Shown here piece by piece: positions 38,805 through 47,923 of a DNA stretch of 64,000 nucleotides (the first letter of the stretch is position 1; every line of letters begins with the position of its first letter). The position numbers and the translations under genes are program-made. The DNA is from Gemmatimonadota bacterium (GTDB lineage Bacteria; Gemmatimonadota; Gemmatimonadetes; Longimicrobiales; Gaopeijiaceae): assembly GCA_022827345.1 (NCBI GenBank), contig JAJDTB010000007.1:62001-126000 (forward strand), read 5' to 3'. Below the pieces are notes generated by a model that was not told the DNA's origin, searched no databases, and saw nothing but the letters and a program-made list of their open reading frames with translations.

Positions 38805-40292
38805 CTACCCGCTGTCAGCGTCGCCGCCGGCCGTGGCCGCACTGTCGCGCGCCATCTGGATCTTGCGCACCAGCCACCCGTTGAGCGCCAGCAGGACCAG
38901 GAGCACGATCCCGAACTGAATCAGCACCGAGCCCACGTTGTACGGCGAGAAGAGCGTCCAGGTCTCGGCGGACCCGAAGTTGCCGCCGCCCGCGGACCAC
39001 AGCCACCACAACATCAGCACCACGGCCTGTACCAGCACGAGGCGCATGGCCCAGTCCCACCACGCGCCGATGCGCACGTCGGAATCGCCCGTGTTGATGA
39101 AGGTATTGCGCCACTTCCTGACGCCATACTTCAGCACGGCGAAGGCGAAGAAGAAGCCGGAGAGCATCAGGCCGACGCCCCAGACCCAGTCCTGGTTCTG
39201 GAAGACGCCGATGCGGAGTGCCGACGGAATGCCGAAGAGGAAGCCCGCCGAGCCCACCGCGATGATCGCGTGCTTTCGCGTCAGGCCGAGGTCGATGAGG
39301 ATGCGCGACGCGAGTTCGATCATCGCCACCAGGCTCGACCAGGCAGCGAAGACCAGGGCGAGGAAGAAGAGCGCCATGAAGAACTGTCCGCCCGGTATCT
39401 GGGCGAAGAGTTGCGGCACCCAGATGAAGGTGAGCCCCTCGTTGCCGGCGCCCACGATCTCGCTCGCCGCCTCGGGCATCACCGAGAAGATCGTGCACAG
39501 CACCATGATTCCCGCGATCAGCGACATCGAGTTGTTGCCGAAACCGATGACGAAGGCGTTGAGGGCCGTGTCTTCGCGCGCTCGCATGTAGACCGCGTAG
39601 GAGAGCACCAGGCCCCATCCTGCGCCGGTGTCCCATGCGTTCTGCGTGAGCGCTTCGAGCCAGATCCGGACGTCGCCGAGCTGGCTGAAGTCGGGCGTGA
39701 AGAGGAAGGCCAGGCCGGCCGACGCACCCGGCAGCGTCAGCGCCTTGATCGCCAGCACCACGACCAGCACGATGAGCGACGGGATCAGGAAGCGGGCGGC
39801 GGTCTCGATTCCGCGCACCCCTTTTGATACGACGAAGACGCCGAGCCCCACGGCGATTGCGTGGAAAATGAGCGCCTGCGGGGTCGAATTGAAGGCGTCC
39901 CAGAAGCTGCCCGGGACCGCGGTGGGGATTTCGCTGGTGAGCGTCGCGACGAAGAAGCGGATCGTCCACCCCATGACGACCGAGTAGTAGAACATGATCG
40001 CGACGGCCACCCAGGCGATCCACGCCCCCATCCACGCGAACTTCGGCCCGATCGTCTTGATGAACGAGCCGATGGTGCCGCGGCGCGTACCCTTCCCCAT
40101 CCCGAATTCGAGTATGAGGAGCGGGACGGACCAGAGCAGCAGGAAGACGGCCCACGCCACCAGGAACGACCCTCCCCCATTCGAAGCCGCAATGCGCGGG
40201 AAGCGCCAGATGTTGCCCGTGCCGACGGCCATGCCGAGCATGGCGAGGAGCATTCCCCAGCGGGAGGTGAAGACCTGGGATCGGGTGGACAC
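38805..40292 (-). CDS. Neurotransmitter:sodium symporter (SNF/NSS) family transporter
   Basis: GTG start; SRWGMLLAMLGMAVGTGNIWRFPRIAASNGGGSFLVAW; 12-TM-like hydrophobic pattern. Confidence 0.93.
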   Translation of the reverse strand: MSTRSQVFTSRWGMLLAMLGMAVGTGNIWRFPRIAASNGGGSFLVAWAVFLLLWSVPLLILEFGMGKGTRRGTIGSFIKTIGPKFAWMGAWIAWVAVAIMFYYSVVMGWTIRFFVATLTSEIPTAVPGSFWDAFNSTPQALIFHAIAVGLGVFVVSKGVRGIETAARFLIPSLIVLVVVLAIKALTLPGASAGLAFLFTPDFSQLGDVRIWLEALTQNAWDTGAGWGLVLSYAVYMRAREDTALNAFVIGFGNNSMSLIAGIMVLCTIFSVMPEAASEIVGAGNEGLTFIWVPQLFAQIPGGQFFMALFFLALVFAAWSSLVAMIELASRILIDLGLTRKHAIIAVGSAGFLFGIPSALRIGVFQNQDWVWGVGLMLSGFFFAFAVLKYGVRKWRNTFINTGDSDVRIGAWWDWAMRLVLVQAVVLMLWWLWSAGGGNFGSAETWTLFSPYNVGSVLIQFGIVLLVLLALNGWLVRKIQMARDSAATAGGDADSG

Positions 40293-40527
40293 GTTAGGGG
40301 CTCCTGGTTGAGTGCGTTGTGCGGGCCTGCCGGGCGTGGCGCCAGCGGGAGCCTCCGGTGCTGGGCCCGGTCGCGGCTTCCGTGTGCGGCCAGGGAATAG
40401 GCTATCGTGAAGGGTGCCGGAGCGCCAGCGCTTCGGTGCGGGCGGAGAACTGCCTTCAGGGCTGCTCGCGTTGGATGAGGGCCGCCCATGGTCTTCCGGT
40501 GATGACCTTCGCACTGAAAGGAGCCGC

Positions 40528-41535
40528 ATGGCGATGTCGGCGCAGGACGCCCGGGCCCGTTTCCGGCCTGCCTGGTGGCTCCGGAATCGGCATGCCCAGA
40601 CGCTGGCCGGGCGGTTCCTGCGTCCGGAGACCACGCTGCGCCTGGAGCGGCAGAGAATCGACACCCCGGACGGGGACTTCCTCGACCTGGATTTCGCTCC
40701 GGCTCCGGCACCGGACGCGCCCATCGTCGTCGTGCTGCACGGCCTCGAGGGATCGACGCGGCGGGAGTACATCAGCCTGATGCTCCGCGAACTCTTCGAG
40801 CGCGGGCTTCGGGGCGTGGGCATGAACTTTCGCGGCTGCGGCGGAGAGCCGAACCGCAGCGCGTGTTTCTATCATTCCGGGGAAACGGGCGATCTGGCGC
40901 ATGTGGTCGACGTGCTGCGGAAGCGCTACCCCGGGCTCCCGATCGGAGGTGCGGGGTTCAGCCTCGGCGGCAACGTGCTCCTGAAGTACCTGGGCGAGCG
41001 GGGAGATGAGGCACCGATCGCCGCGGCGGTGGCCGTATCGGTCCCATTCGATCTCCCGGGCTGCGCGCAACGCCTGTCGAGCGGCGTCATGCGGCGTACC
41101 TACGGTGCCCATTTTCTTCGTTCGCTCAAGCGCAAGGTTAGGACCAAGCGGCATCGGCTCAACGGCGAAGCCGATGCGGAACGCGCGCTCGGGGCCCGGA
41201 CGCTGAGAGACTTCGACGACGCGTTTACGGCCCCGCTGCACGGCTTCGCCGGAGCCGAGGATTACTACGCCCGCTCCGATGTGCGGCGCCATCTCGCGCA
41301 GATTCGCGTACCGGCGCTGCTGGTTCAGTCACGGGACGACCCCTTCCTGCCCCGGGGTGCCGCTCCGGACGCGGCGGTTGAGGCAAATCCACGCCTGGCG
41401 GCGGCGTTCACCGACCGCGGGGGGCACCTCGGCTTCGTTGAGGGCGCGTTTCCCTGGCGGCCGAGTTTCTGGGCCGAGAGAGAGGCAGCGAGATTTCTGG
41501 CACGGGAACTGACGGCCGGCGGGCTGCGCGGGTAG
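40528..41535 (+). CDS. YheT-like alpha/beta hydrolase
   Basis: AAAGGAG SD; WLRNRHAQTL; VVLHGLEGSTRREYI; GFSLGGNVLLKYLGE. Confidence 0.9.
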   Translation: MAMSAQDARARFRPAWWLRNRHAQTLAGRFLRPETTLRLERQRIDTPDGDFLDLDFAPAPAPDAPIVVVLHGLEGSTRREYISLMLRELFERGLRGVGMNFRGCGGEPNRSACFYHSGETGDLAHVVDVLRKRYPGLPIGGAGFSLGGNVLLKYLGERGDEAPIAAAVAVSVPFDLPGCAQRLSSGVMRRTYGAHFLRSLKRKVRTKRHRLNGEADAERALGARTLRDFDDAFTAPLHGFAGAEDYYARSDVRRHLAQIRVPALLVQSRDDPFLPRGAAPDAAVEANPRLAAAFTDRGGHLGFVEGAFPWRPSFWAEREAARFLARELTAGGLRG

Positions 41536-41542
41536 CGCCCCC

Positions 41543-42865
41543 CTACAGCCGCTCCCGGATCCAGCTCACCACGTGGTCGAGGCCGACGCGCACCTGCTCC
41601 AGGGTGTCGCGGTCACGGATGGTGACGCTGTCGTCGTCGCGGGTCTGGCCGTCGATGGTGATGCACCACGGTGTCCCGGCTTCGTCCTGGCGGCGGTAGC
41701 GGCGTCCGATCGAGCCCGCCTGGTCGTAGTCGGCGGGGATGCGGGCGCGGCGCAGGTCGCCTAGCAGCCCGGTCGCGATCTCGGGAAGGCCCAGCTTCTT
41801 CATCAGCGGGAAGACGGCGGCCTTGATCGGCGCCAGGCGCGGGCTCAGCCCCAGCACGACGCGCTGTTGCCCTCCCACCTCTTCCTCGCGATATCCGTCG
41901 ACGAGCGCGACCAGGGCCGACCGTCCGACCCCCATCGCCGTCTCCACCACATACGGCAGATAGCGCTCGCCGCCGGCGGGATCGATGTAGATCAGCCGCT
42001 TGCCGGAAAACTCCTGGTGCCGGCTGAGGTCGAAGTCGGTGCGGTTGTGGACGCCCTCGAGTTCCTGCCAGCCGAAGGGGAACTCGTACTCGATGTCGAC
42101 GGCGGTCTTGGCGTAGTGCGCGAGCTCGTTCGGGCCGTGCGCGTGCTGCCGCAGCTTCTCGGGACGGATGCCGATTTCGTGGTGCCAGGCGATGCGCTGG
42201 TCGAGCCAGTAGTCGAACCATTCGTCGTCGCTGCCGGGCTTGACGAAGAACTGCATCTCGGCCTGCTCGAACTCGCGGGTGCGGAAGATGAAGTTGCCCG
42301 GGGTGATCTCGTTCCGGAAGGCCTTGCCGAGCTGGGCGATCCCGAAGGGCACGCGCTGGCGGGAAGTCTGCTGGACGTTGAGGAAGTTGACGTATGAGCC
42401 CTGCGCGGTCTCGGGACGCAGGTAGACCACCGAAGCGTCCTCTTCGACCGGTCCCATGAAGGTCTTGAACATGAGGTTGAAGAGGCGCGGCTCGCCGAGG
42501 TCGCAGTCGCCGTGGGCGCCCGGGGCGACCGATGGCTTGCGCGCACAGCTGGCCTGCTCGATGTGGTCGGCCCGCCACCGCTTCTTGCAGGTCTTGCATT
42601 CGAGGAGCGGGTCGGTGAAGCCGGAGACGTGCCCGGACGCCTCCCAGACGCGCGGGTGCATGAGGATCCCGGCGTCGAGCCCCTCGATGTCGTCGCGCCC
42701 GTGCACCATCGCCGACCACCAGGCGTCGGCGACGTTCTTGCGGAGTTCGACGCCCAGCGGGCCGTAGTCCCACACCGAAGCGGCCCCGCCGTAGATCTCC
42801 GACGACTGAAATACGAAGCCCCGCCGCTTGCACAGCGAGACGATTTTCTCCATGCGGTCCGCCAC
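41543..42865 (-). CDS. glyS: Glycyl-tRNA synthetase (single-chain class II)
   Basis: KIVSLCKRRGFVFQSSEIYGGAASVWDYGPLGVELRKN; LRPETAQGSYVNFLNVQQTSRQRVPFGIAQLGKAFRNEITPGNFIFRTREFEQAEMQFF. Confidence 0.96.
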   Translation of the reverse strand: MADRMEKIVSLCKRRGFVFQSSEIYGGAASVWDYGPLGVELRKNVADAWWSAMVHGRDDIEGLDAGILMHPRVWEASGHVSGFTDPLLECKTCKKRWRADHIEQASCARKPSVAPGAHGDCDLGEPRLFNLMFKTFMGPVEEDASVVYLRPETAQGSYVNFLNVQQTSRQRVPFGIAQLGKAFRNEITPGNFIFRTREFEQAEMQFFVKPGSDDEWFDYWLDQRIAWHHEIGIRPEKLRQHAHGPNELAHYAKTAVDIEYEFPFGWQELEGVHNRTDFDLSRHQEFSGKRLIYIDPAGGERYLPYVVETAMGVGRSALVALVDGYREEEVGGQQRVVLGLSPRLAPIKAAVFPLMKKLGLPEIATGLLGDLRRARIPADYDQAGSIGRRYRRQDEAGTPWCITIDGQTRDDDSVTIRDRDTLEQVRVGLDHVVSWIRERL

Positions 42866-43162
42866 GTCACGTCCCCCGGGGTGTCGGTTGGGTGCATCAC
42901 GCGCTGCCCCGGACGGGGCGCGCAGCCAAATTGCGCCCCAAAGTTACCGAAGACGCGCAAAGTCGCCAGCCAGCGGGACGCGCGAGAGCCCCCGGATGTG
43001 ACGGAGGAGTCAGGAAGACACGGTTGTGGGCCAACCGGCGCAAGTGGTCCCATCCAGCTATTCTTCCGTCCCGAGTCCACATATAGCATGTCTGGCAGGA
43101 CTGGAGGAGCTGCGGTAGGTTGGAGTCGGGCGGCTTCCGATGCCCCCCTTTCGGAGAATGCA

Positions 43163-43657
43163 ATGGAATCGTGGGAACTGTTTGCCACGCTGGGCACGAC
43201 GCTGGCGGCGTGGGGCTCCATGCTCGGGCTCATGTGGCGCATGCACGTGAGCGTGCGCCGGGACATCGCGGGCCTGCGCGGTGAATTGCACAGCGAGATC
43301 GCGGGCCTGCGCGGTGAATTGCACAGCGATATCGGGGGCCTGCGCGGTGAATTGCACAGCGAGATCGGGGGTCTGCGCGATGAGTTGCGCGGCGAGATCG
43401 GGGGTTTGCGCGATGAGTTGCGCGGCGAGATCGCGGCTGTGCGCGATGAAGTCACCAGCGCACGTAGCGAAACCGCAGCACTTGGCGATACGCTCTCGGA
43501 GAAAATCGCGATCAACCGCAGAGAATTGGCCAGCTTGGGCGAAGGCCTCGCGGAGTTCCGGGGCGAAACGCGGGGGGAACTCCGGGGAATAGACGCCGCC
43601 CTGTTGGTGTTGCGGGAGGACTTCCGGGCCCATGTGCACGGAGCCCGCGCGGGGTAG
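43163..43657 (+). CDS. Short membrane-anchored coiled-coil protein with 11-residue repeats
   Basis: ATG 43163; one TM helix then GLRGELHSEIA-type hendecads. Confidence 0.7.
   Translation: MESWELFATLGTTLAAWGSMLGLMWRMHVSVRRDIAGLRGELHSEIAGLRGELHSDIGGLRGELHSEIGGLRDELRGEIGGLRDELRGEIAAVRDEVTSARSETAALGDTLSEKIAINRRELASLGEGLAEFRGETRGELRGIDAALLVLREDFRAHVHGARAG
43271..43435. repeat. 5 x 33-bp tandem repeat (in frame)
   Basis: ggcctgcgcggtgaattgcacagcgagatcgcg units at 43271, 43304, 43337, 43370, 43403. Confidence 0.95.
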
Positions 43658-43671
43658 ACCGGGCTGCGGAC

Positions 43672-44523
43672 TCAGTCTTCCGCGGCCGGCAGCCCCACCG
43701 CGGCCGCACTCCACTCCCACAGGCGTTCCTGGGCCTCGTGGTCACGCGCCGCTCTCGACGGACTTTCGGGCACCCCCTTGTTGAGGTAGGCCCCGCTCAG
43801 GTTCTCGTCTCTGCGCCCGGCGGCGAGCTTCGCGAGAATGGGGGCTGCCTTCTCGGCATCGCTTGCGAAGACGTTGGCCACGGCACCCGTGCCCGGGACC
43901 GCGCCCATGTAGTCTCTCAACAACCCGGTGTTGTAGACCCCCGGATGAAGTGCGACGGGCTCGATGTCGGTGTCGGCGGTGCGGCGTGCGAGAGCGGCTG
44001 TGAAGAGGACGTTGGCCAGTTTGCTCTGTTGGTAGGCGCGGGTCCGTCGGTAGCGCCGCGATTCGAAGTTCAGGTCGTCGAAGTCGAGCGGCGGGCCGGA
44101 ATGTGCCGCGGAAGAAACGGTCACCACGCGGCTCTTGCCCGGGTGGCGCTTCAGCAGAGGCAGGAGGTGGTGGGTGAGGAGGAAGTGCCCGAGGTGGGTG
44201 ACGGCGAGCTGGATTTCGAAGCCGTCGGCGCTCAGGGTACGGCGGGCGGGGAGGACGGCGGCATTGTTGACCAGCGCCGCCAGTGGGAGGTCCAGTGCGA
44301 GGATCTGCCGGGCGCCCGCGCGGACCGAGGCCAGCGAGGCGAGGTCGGCGACGATCAGGTGGTGCTCCCCCTGGCCGGGGAGTTCTGAGAGGGTGGCCAG
44401 CGCTTCGCGACCCCGCCCTTCGTTCCGGCACAGAAGGATGACGCGATGCCCCTGCCCGGCGATGCACCGGGCCGCCGAGAGGCCGATGCCGCGGTTCCCA
44501 CCGGTCACGACAATGGTTTTCAT
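43672..44523 (-). CDS. Short-chain dehydrogenase/reductase
   Basis: MKTIVVTGGNRGIGLSAARCIA; NNAA; YQQSKLAN active-site YxxxK. Confidence 0.92.
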   Translation of the reverse strand: MKTIVVTGGNRGIGLSAARCIAGQGHRVILLCRNEGRGREALATLSELPGQGEHHLIVADLASLASVRAGARQILALDLPLAALVNNAAVLPARRTLSADGFEIQLAVTHLGHFLLTHHLLPLLKRHPGKSRVVTVSSAAHSGPPLDFDDLNFESRRYRRTRAYQQSKLANVLFTAALARRTADTDIEPVALHPGVYNTGLLRDYMGAVPGTGAVANVFASDAEKAAPILAKLAAGRRDENLSGAYLNKGVPESPSRAARDHEAQERLWEWSAAAVGLPAAED

Positions 44524-44696
44524 GTCAGGGTCTCGGGGGGAGGAGTGGACTGATTGCAGCCTGCCCCCGCAAGGGTTTGCCGGAGTCGGCAGCGGCGGCA
44601 TATTCATATGCACCCCGGAGGCGCGGCTGCAACGGACGCGTTGGAATGGTAACGCTTTTTTCCGCCCTCCCGGTTCACCTGAATGCGAGGGAACGT

Positions 44697-45287
44697 ATGA
44701 AGCTGAGCTTTACCGATAGAGCGCGTGAAATGGTCGTGTCGTTCATGGACATGGAAGAGGACGGGCCGCAGGCGCTGCGACTCGCGGTGGAGGGCAGCCC
44801 GTTCGCGCCCAATTACGAGCTGACGCTGGTCGAGTCGGCCAGTCGGGGAGAGTCCGACATCGAGGTCGACCTTGGCGCCTTTACGGTTTTAGTGGACGAG
44901 TCGAGCGTGAAGCGGCTGGACGGGGCGAACGTGGACTTCATCGAGACCATCCAGGAGAGCGGTTTCCAGATTACGCCGGACCCGGACGCCGTGAAGGAGG
45001 CGATGGACTCGGGCGGGCCGGGGGGGAAACTCGCCGAACGCGTCACCCATGTGCTGGACACCGAGATCAACCCGGCGATCGCGGCCCACGGCGGCGTGAT
45101 CAACCTGATCGATGTTCAGGGGACGGAGATCTTCATCGAAATGGCGGGCGGGTGCCAGGGTTGTGCGATGTCCCGCATGACGCTTCGCCAGGGCGTCGAG
45201 CGCATGGTGTCGCAGTCCGTGCCGGAGGTCACCGCGATCCACGATGTCACCGACCACGCAAGCGGGGACAACCCCTACTTCACGTGA
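44697..45287 (+). CDS. nfuA: NfuA-type Fe-S biogenesis protein (IscA-like N-terminus + NifU C-terminus)
   Basis: MKLSFTDRAREMVV..., NPAIAAHGGVINLIDVQGTEIFIEMAGGCQGCAMSRMTLRQGVE. Confidence 0.92.
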   Translation: MKLSFTDRAREMVVSFMDMEEDGPQALRLAVEGSPFAPNYELTLVESASRGESDIEVDLGAFTVLVDESSVKRLDGANVDFIETIQESGFQITPDPDAVKEAMDSGGPGGKLAERVTHVLDTEINPAIAAHGGVINLIDVQGTEIFIEMAGGCQGCAMSRMTLRQGVERMVSQSVPEVTAIHDVTDHASGDNPYFT

Positions 45288-45362
45288 AGCGGCCCCCCTG
45301 CGGGCTCGCGGCCGCGGTGTGCCGCGAACGGGCGCGCTGAGCCGGGTACGCGCCGCGCCGAC

Positions 45363-46700
45363 ATGCCGCAGCGAACGCTGATCCGCGACGCCACGGTCGT
45401 CCTGCCGGGCGAGGCCGCGCGCACTTCCGTCCTCATCGAGGGCGGGCGGATTGCAGCGGTGGATCCCGCACCGCACACCCGCGCCGACGAGGTTGTGGAC
45501 GCGGCGGGACTGCACCTTCTGCCCGGGGTGATCGACGATCAGGTGCACTTCCGCGACCCGGGCCTCACCCACAAGGAGGACCTGCGCACGGGGAGCCGGG
45601 CGTGCGCGGCCGGGGGCGTGACCTCGTTTCTGGAGATGCCCAACACCGTGCCGCAGACCGTCACGGTCGAGGCTCTGGCTGCGAAACTGGATCGCGCGTC
45701 CCGACGCTGTATCGTCAACTACGGCTTCTATATAGGTGCTACGACCGAGAATCTGGACGAACTTGTGCGGGCGACGCGTACGCCCGGAATCAAGATCTTC
45801 ATCGGATCGAGCACCGGGAACATGCTCGTCGACGACCAGGAGTGCCTCGAGGCGATCTTCGCCGAGACCACCCTGCCGATCACTGCCCACTGCGAGGACG
45901 AGGCCACGGTGCGGGCGAATGCGGCCGCGCTGACACCGCCGCTCACCATCGAGGACCATTCCCGCATCCGGGACCACCGCGCCGCGGTCACGGCGACGCT
46001 GCGCGCGATCGACCTGGCCATGCGCCATCGGCACCGCTTCCACGTCCTGCACGTTTCCACGGCGGACGAGGTGGCGATCCTGGCGAAGCAGAACGACCTC
46101 ATTACGGCCGAGGCCTGCCCCCACCACCTCTTCCTCGATACCTCGGACTACGCCCGCCTCGGCACTCTGGCGCAGATGAACCCCTCGCTCAAGACCGCCG
46201 ACGACCGCGCGGCGCTCTGGCGGGGCCTGGCGAGCGGCGCCATCCAGATCCTGGCCACCGATCACGCGCCGCACACGCTCGAGGAAAAGCGGGCCCCCTA
46301 CCCTGCCTCGCCGTCGGGCGTCCCTGCCGTGGAACTCTTCCTGCCCCTGATGCTGAACGAGGTGAACCGGGGGCGCTGCACGCTGCAGGATCTCGCAGGC
46401 TGGATGAGCGACGGCCCCGCGCGAATCTGGGACATCGTCGGCAAGGGCCGGATCGAGCCCGGGTACGATGCCGACCTGGTCCTGGTGGACATGGCGATGG
46501 AGCGAGAGGTGCGCAACGAGGACCAGCATTGCAAGTGCGGCTGGACCCCGTGGCACGGAACGAGGCTGCAGGGGTGGCCCGTGCGGACGTGGGTGGGAGG
46601 CCGGACGGTGTTCGCCGATGGGCACGTGGCGACGGAGCCGGGCGGCGAAGAGATCGTCTTCGACCACACCCGGGGGGGGTACTGGGCTACGCGGGATTGA
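45363..46700 (+). CDS. Dihydroorotase-like amidohydrolase
   Basis: [68 protein letters not shown]. Confidence 0.93.
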   Translation: MPQRTLIRDATVVLPGEAARTSVLIEGGRIAAVDPAPHTRADEVVDAAGLHLLPGVIDDQVHFRDPGLTHKEDLRTGSRACAAGGVTSFLEMPNTVPQTVTVEALAAKLDRASRRCIVNYGFYIGATTENLDELVRATRTPGIKIFIGSSTGNMLVDDQECLEAIFAETTLPITAHCEDEATVRANAAALTPPLTIEDHSRIRDHRAAVTATLRAIDLAMRHRHRFHVLHVSTADEVAILAKQNDLITAEACPHHLFLDTSDYARLGTLAQMNPSLKTADDRAALWRGLASGAIQILATDHAPHTLEEKRAPYPASPSGVPAVELFLPLMLNEVNRGRCTLQDLAGWMSDGPARIWDIVGKGRIEPGYDADLVLVDMAMEREVRNEDQHCKCGWTPWHGTRLQGWPVRTWVGGRTVFADGHVATEPGGEEIVFDHTRGGYWATRD

Positions 46701-46784
46701 GCGGGCACGTTTCCGCGGAAATGGGCAGGGACGCGGACATGCTCGGTTGGGACATCTCGTCCGAGGCAGCTCAAGTTTGGTGAA

Positions 46785-46823
46785 TGTAAAGTGAATATTA
46801 CATAATGTAATGTCTACTTTACA
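46785..46823. repeat. Paired 18-bp dyad element, copy 3
   Basis: TGTAAAGTGAATATTACA taa TGTAATGTCTACTTTACA; intergenic between convergent genes, abutting the stop codon at 46824. Confidence 0.7.
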
Positions 46824-47816
46824 CTACTTCAGTTCTGAGGCCGGTGCCAGGTTCCCTGCGAGCGGGTAGTGATCCGACCCGAAGGTGTCGTCCAGGCGTC
46901 GGTACTCGCCGTGCCAGCCGCGTGGAAGGCGCCACAAGAGGTGGTCGGAGTGGCGCAGCCAGCCGCCGATCTCGAAGTGGTGGGTTGGCTTGGGGTCCGG
47001 CTGCGCCGGGAGGGGAAAGTGCGCTCGGGCAAGCTGATAGGCCCTTTCGCGCCGACCACCCACCCAGGTGTTGAAGTCCCCGCCGAGCACTCTGGCGGCT
47101 CCGGCAGCGGAGCCCGGGAATTGGCCGAGGAGGGCGGCCATCTGGCGGCGGCGTGCGCTGCCCAGCGTGCGCCACGCGCGGAGCCAGGGTGCACGGTTGT
47201 CGAGATGAACCGAGCAGAGTTCGACGGTTTGGTCGCCGATCGTCAGGGCCGCCGTGACCGCCACTCGCCGCTGGCGCTCGAACGGGAGCTCGATGGCCGT
47301 TGGAGACGAAAGGGGCACGTTGGCGAGGATGGCGTTGCCGCGGTCTTCCGGGGGGTCGGCGGCGGGATTCCCGTTCCGCATCGACGGGACATAGACGAGC
47401 GAAAGGCCGGCCCCGCGGGCAAAGGAGCAGATGTCGGTGCGGTGTTCGCCGGCCGGTGTGCCCGCGATGCGCCTGGCCCAGCCGGCCGTTGGAGTCTGCG
47501 GCGGGATGGTCGACCCGGCCGCAAAGACCTCCTGAAGCAGCAGGACGGCGGGGCGCGTCGCGCGTTCACGCGCCTGGGTTATGTGGTCCCACAGGGCCCG
47601 AATCGCCCCGCCTCCGACATTGGCGTTCCAGACCGCGACCGTGAGGGGCCATTGCACCGTGGCGCGTGCCGCCCCGATGCCGACCCGGGCCGGCCCGACC
47701 GCGGCCCGCCAGCGCCGCAGTGCGGGGAGGTCGCCCGGCGGGGCGGCCGGCGCCCACGCGACGGGCGGCGAGGGATGGCCATCCAGGTCCACGCACTGCC
47801 TCCACAGGTCGCTCAA
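46824..47816 (-). CDS. Endonuclease/exonuclease/phosphatase family protein
   Basis: AVWNANVGGG, LLLQEVF, CSVHLDNR, LGGDFNTW, GSDHYPL. Confidence 0.88.
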   Translation of the reverse strand: MSDLWRQCVDLDGHPSPPVAWAPAAPPGDLPALRRWRAAVGPARVGIGAARATVQWPLTVAVWNANVGGGAIRALWDHITQARERATRPAVLLLQEVFAAGSTIPPQTPTAGWARRIAGTPAGEHRTDICSFARGAGLSLVYVPSMRNGNPAADPPEDRGNAILANVPLSSPTAIELPFERQRRVAVTAALTIGDQTVELCSVHLDNRAPWLRAWRTLGSARRRQMAALLGQFPGSAAGAARVLGGDFNTWVGGRRERAYQLARAHFPLPAQPDPKPTHHFEIGGWLRHSDHLLWRLPRGWHGEYRRLDDTFGSDHYPLAGNLAPASELK

Positions 47817-47923
47817 GGCTCCACAGCCCTCCTGTTACATTGGTCTCCACGTGCGGACGGTGCTGCGCGCCCGTCGACGACCTGTCCGTAACGCTCGCAC
47901 CACCCACCGGCGCCCACCACTCC

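Noticed and set aside
43058-43720. 220-aa minus ORF across the 33-bp repeat
   Set aside because: Antisense of the coiled-coil repeat; the repeat is open in several frames because 33 is divisible by 3.
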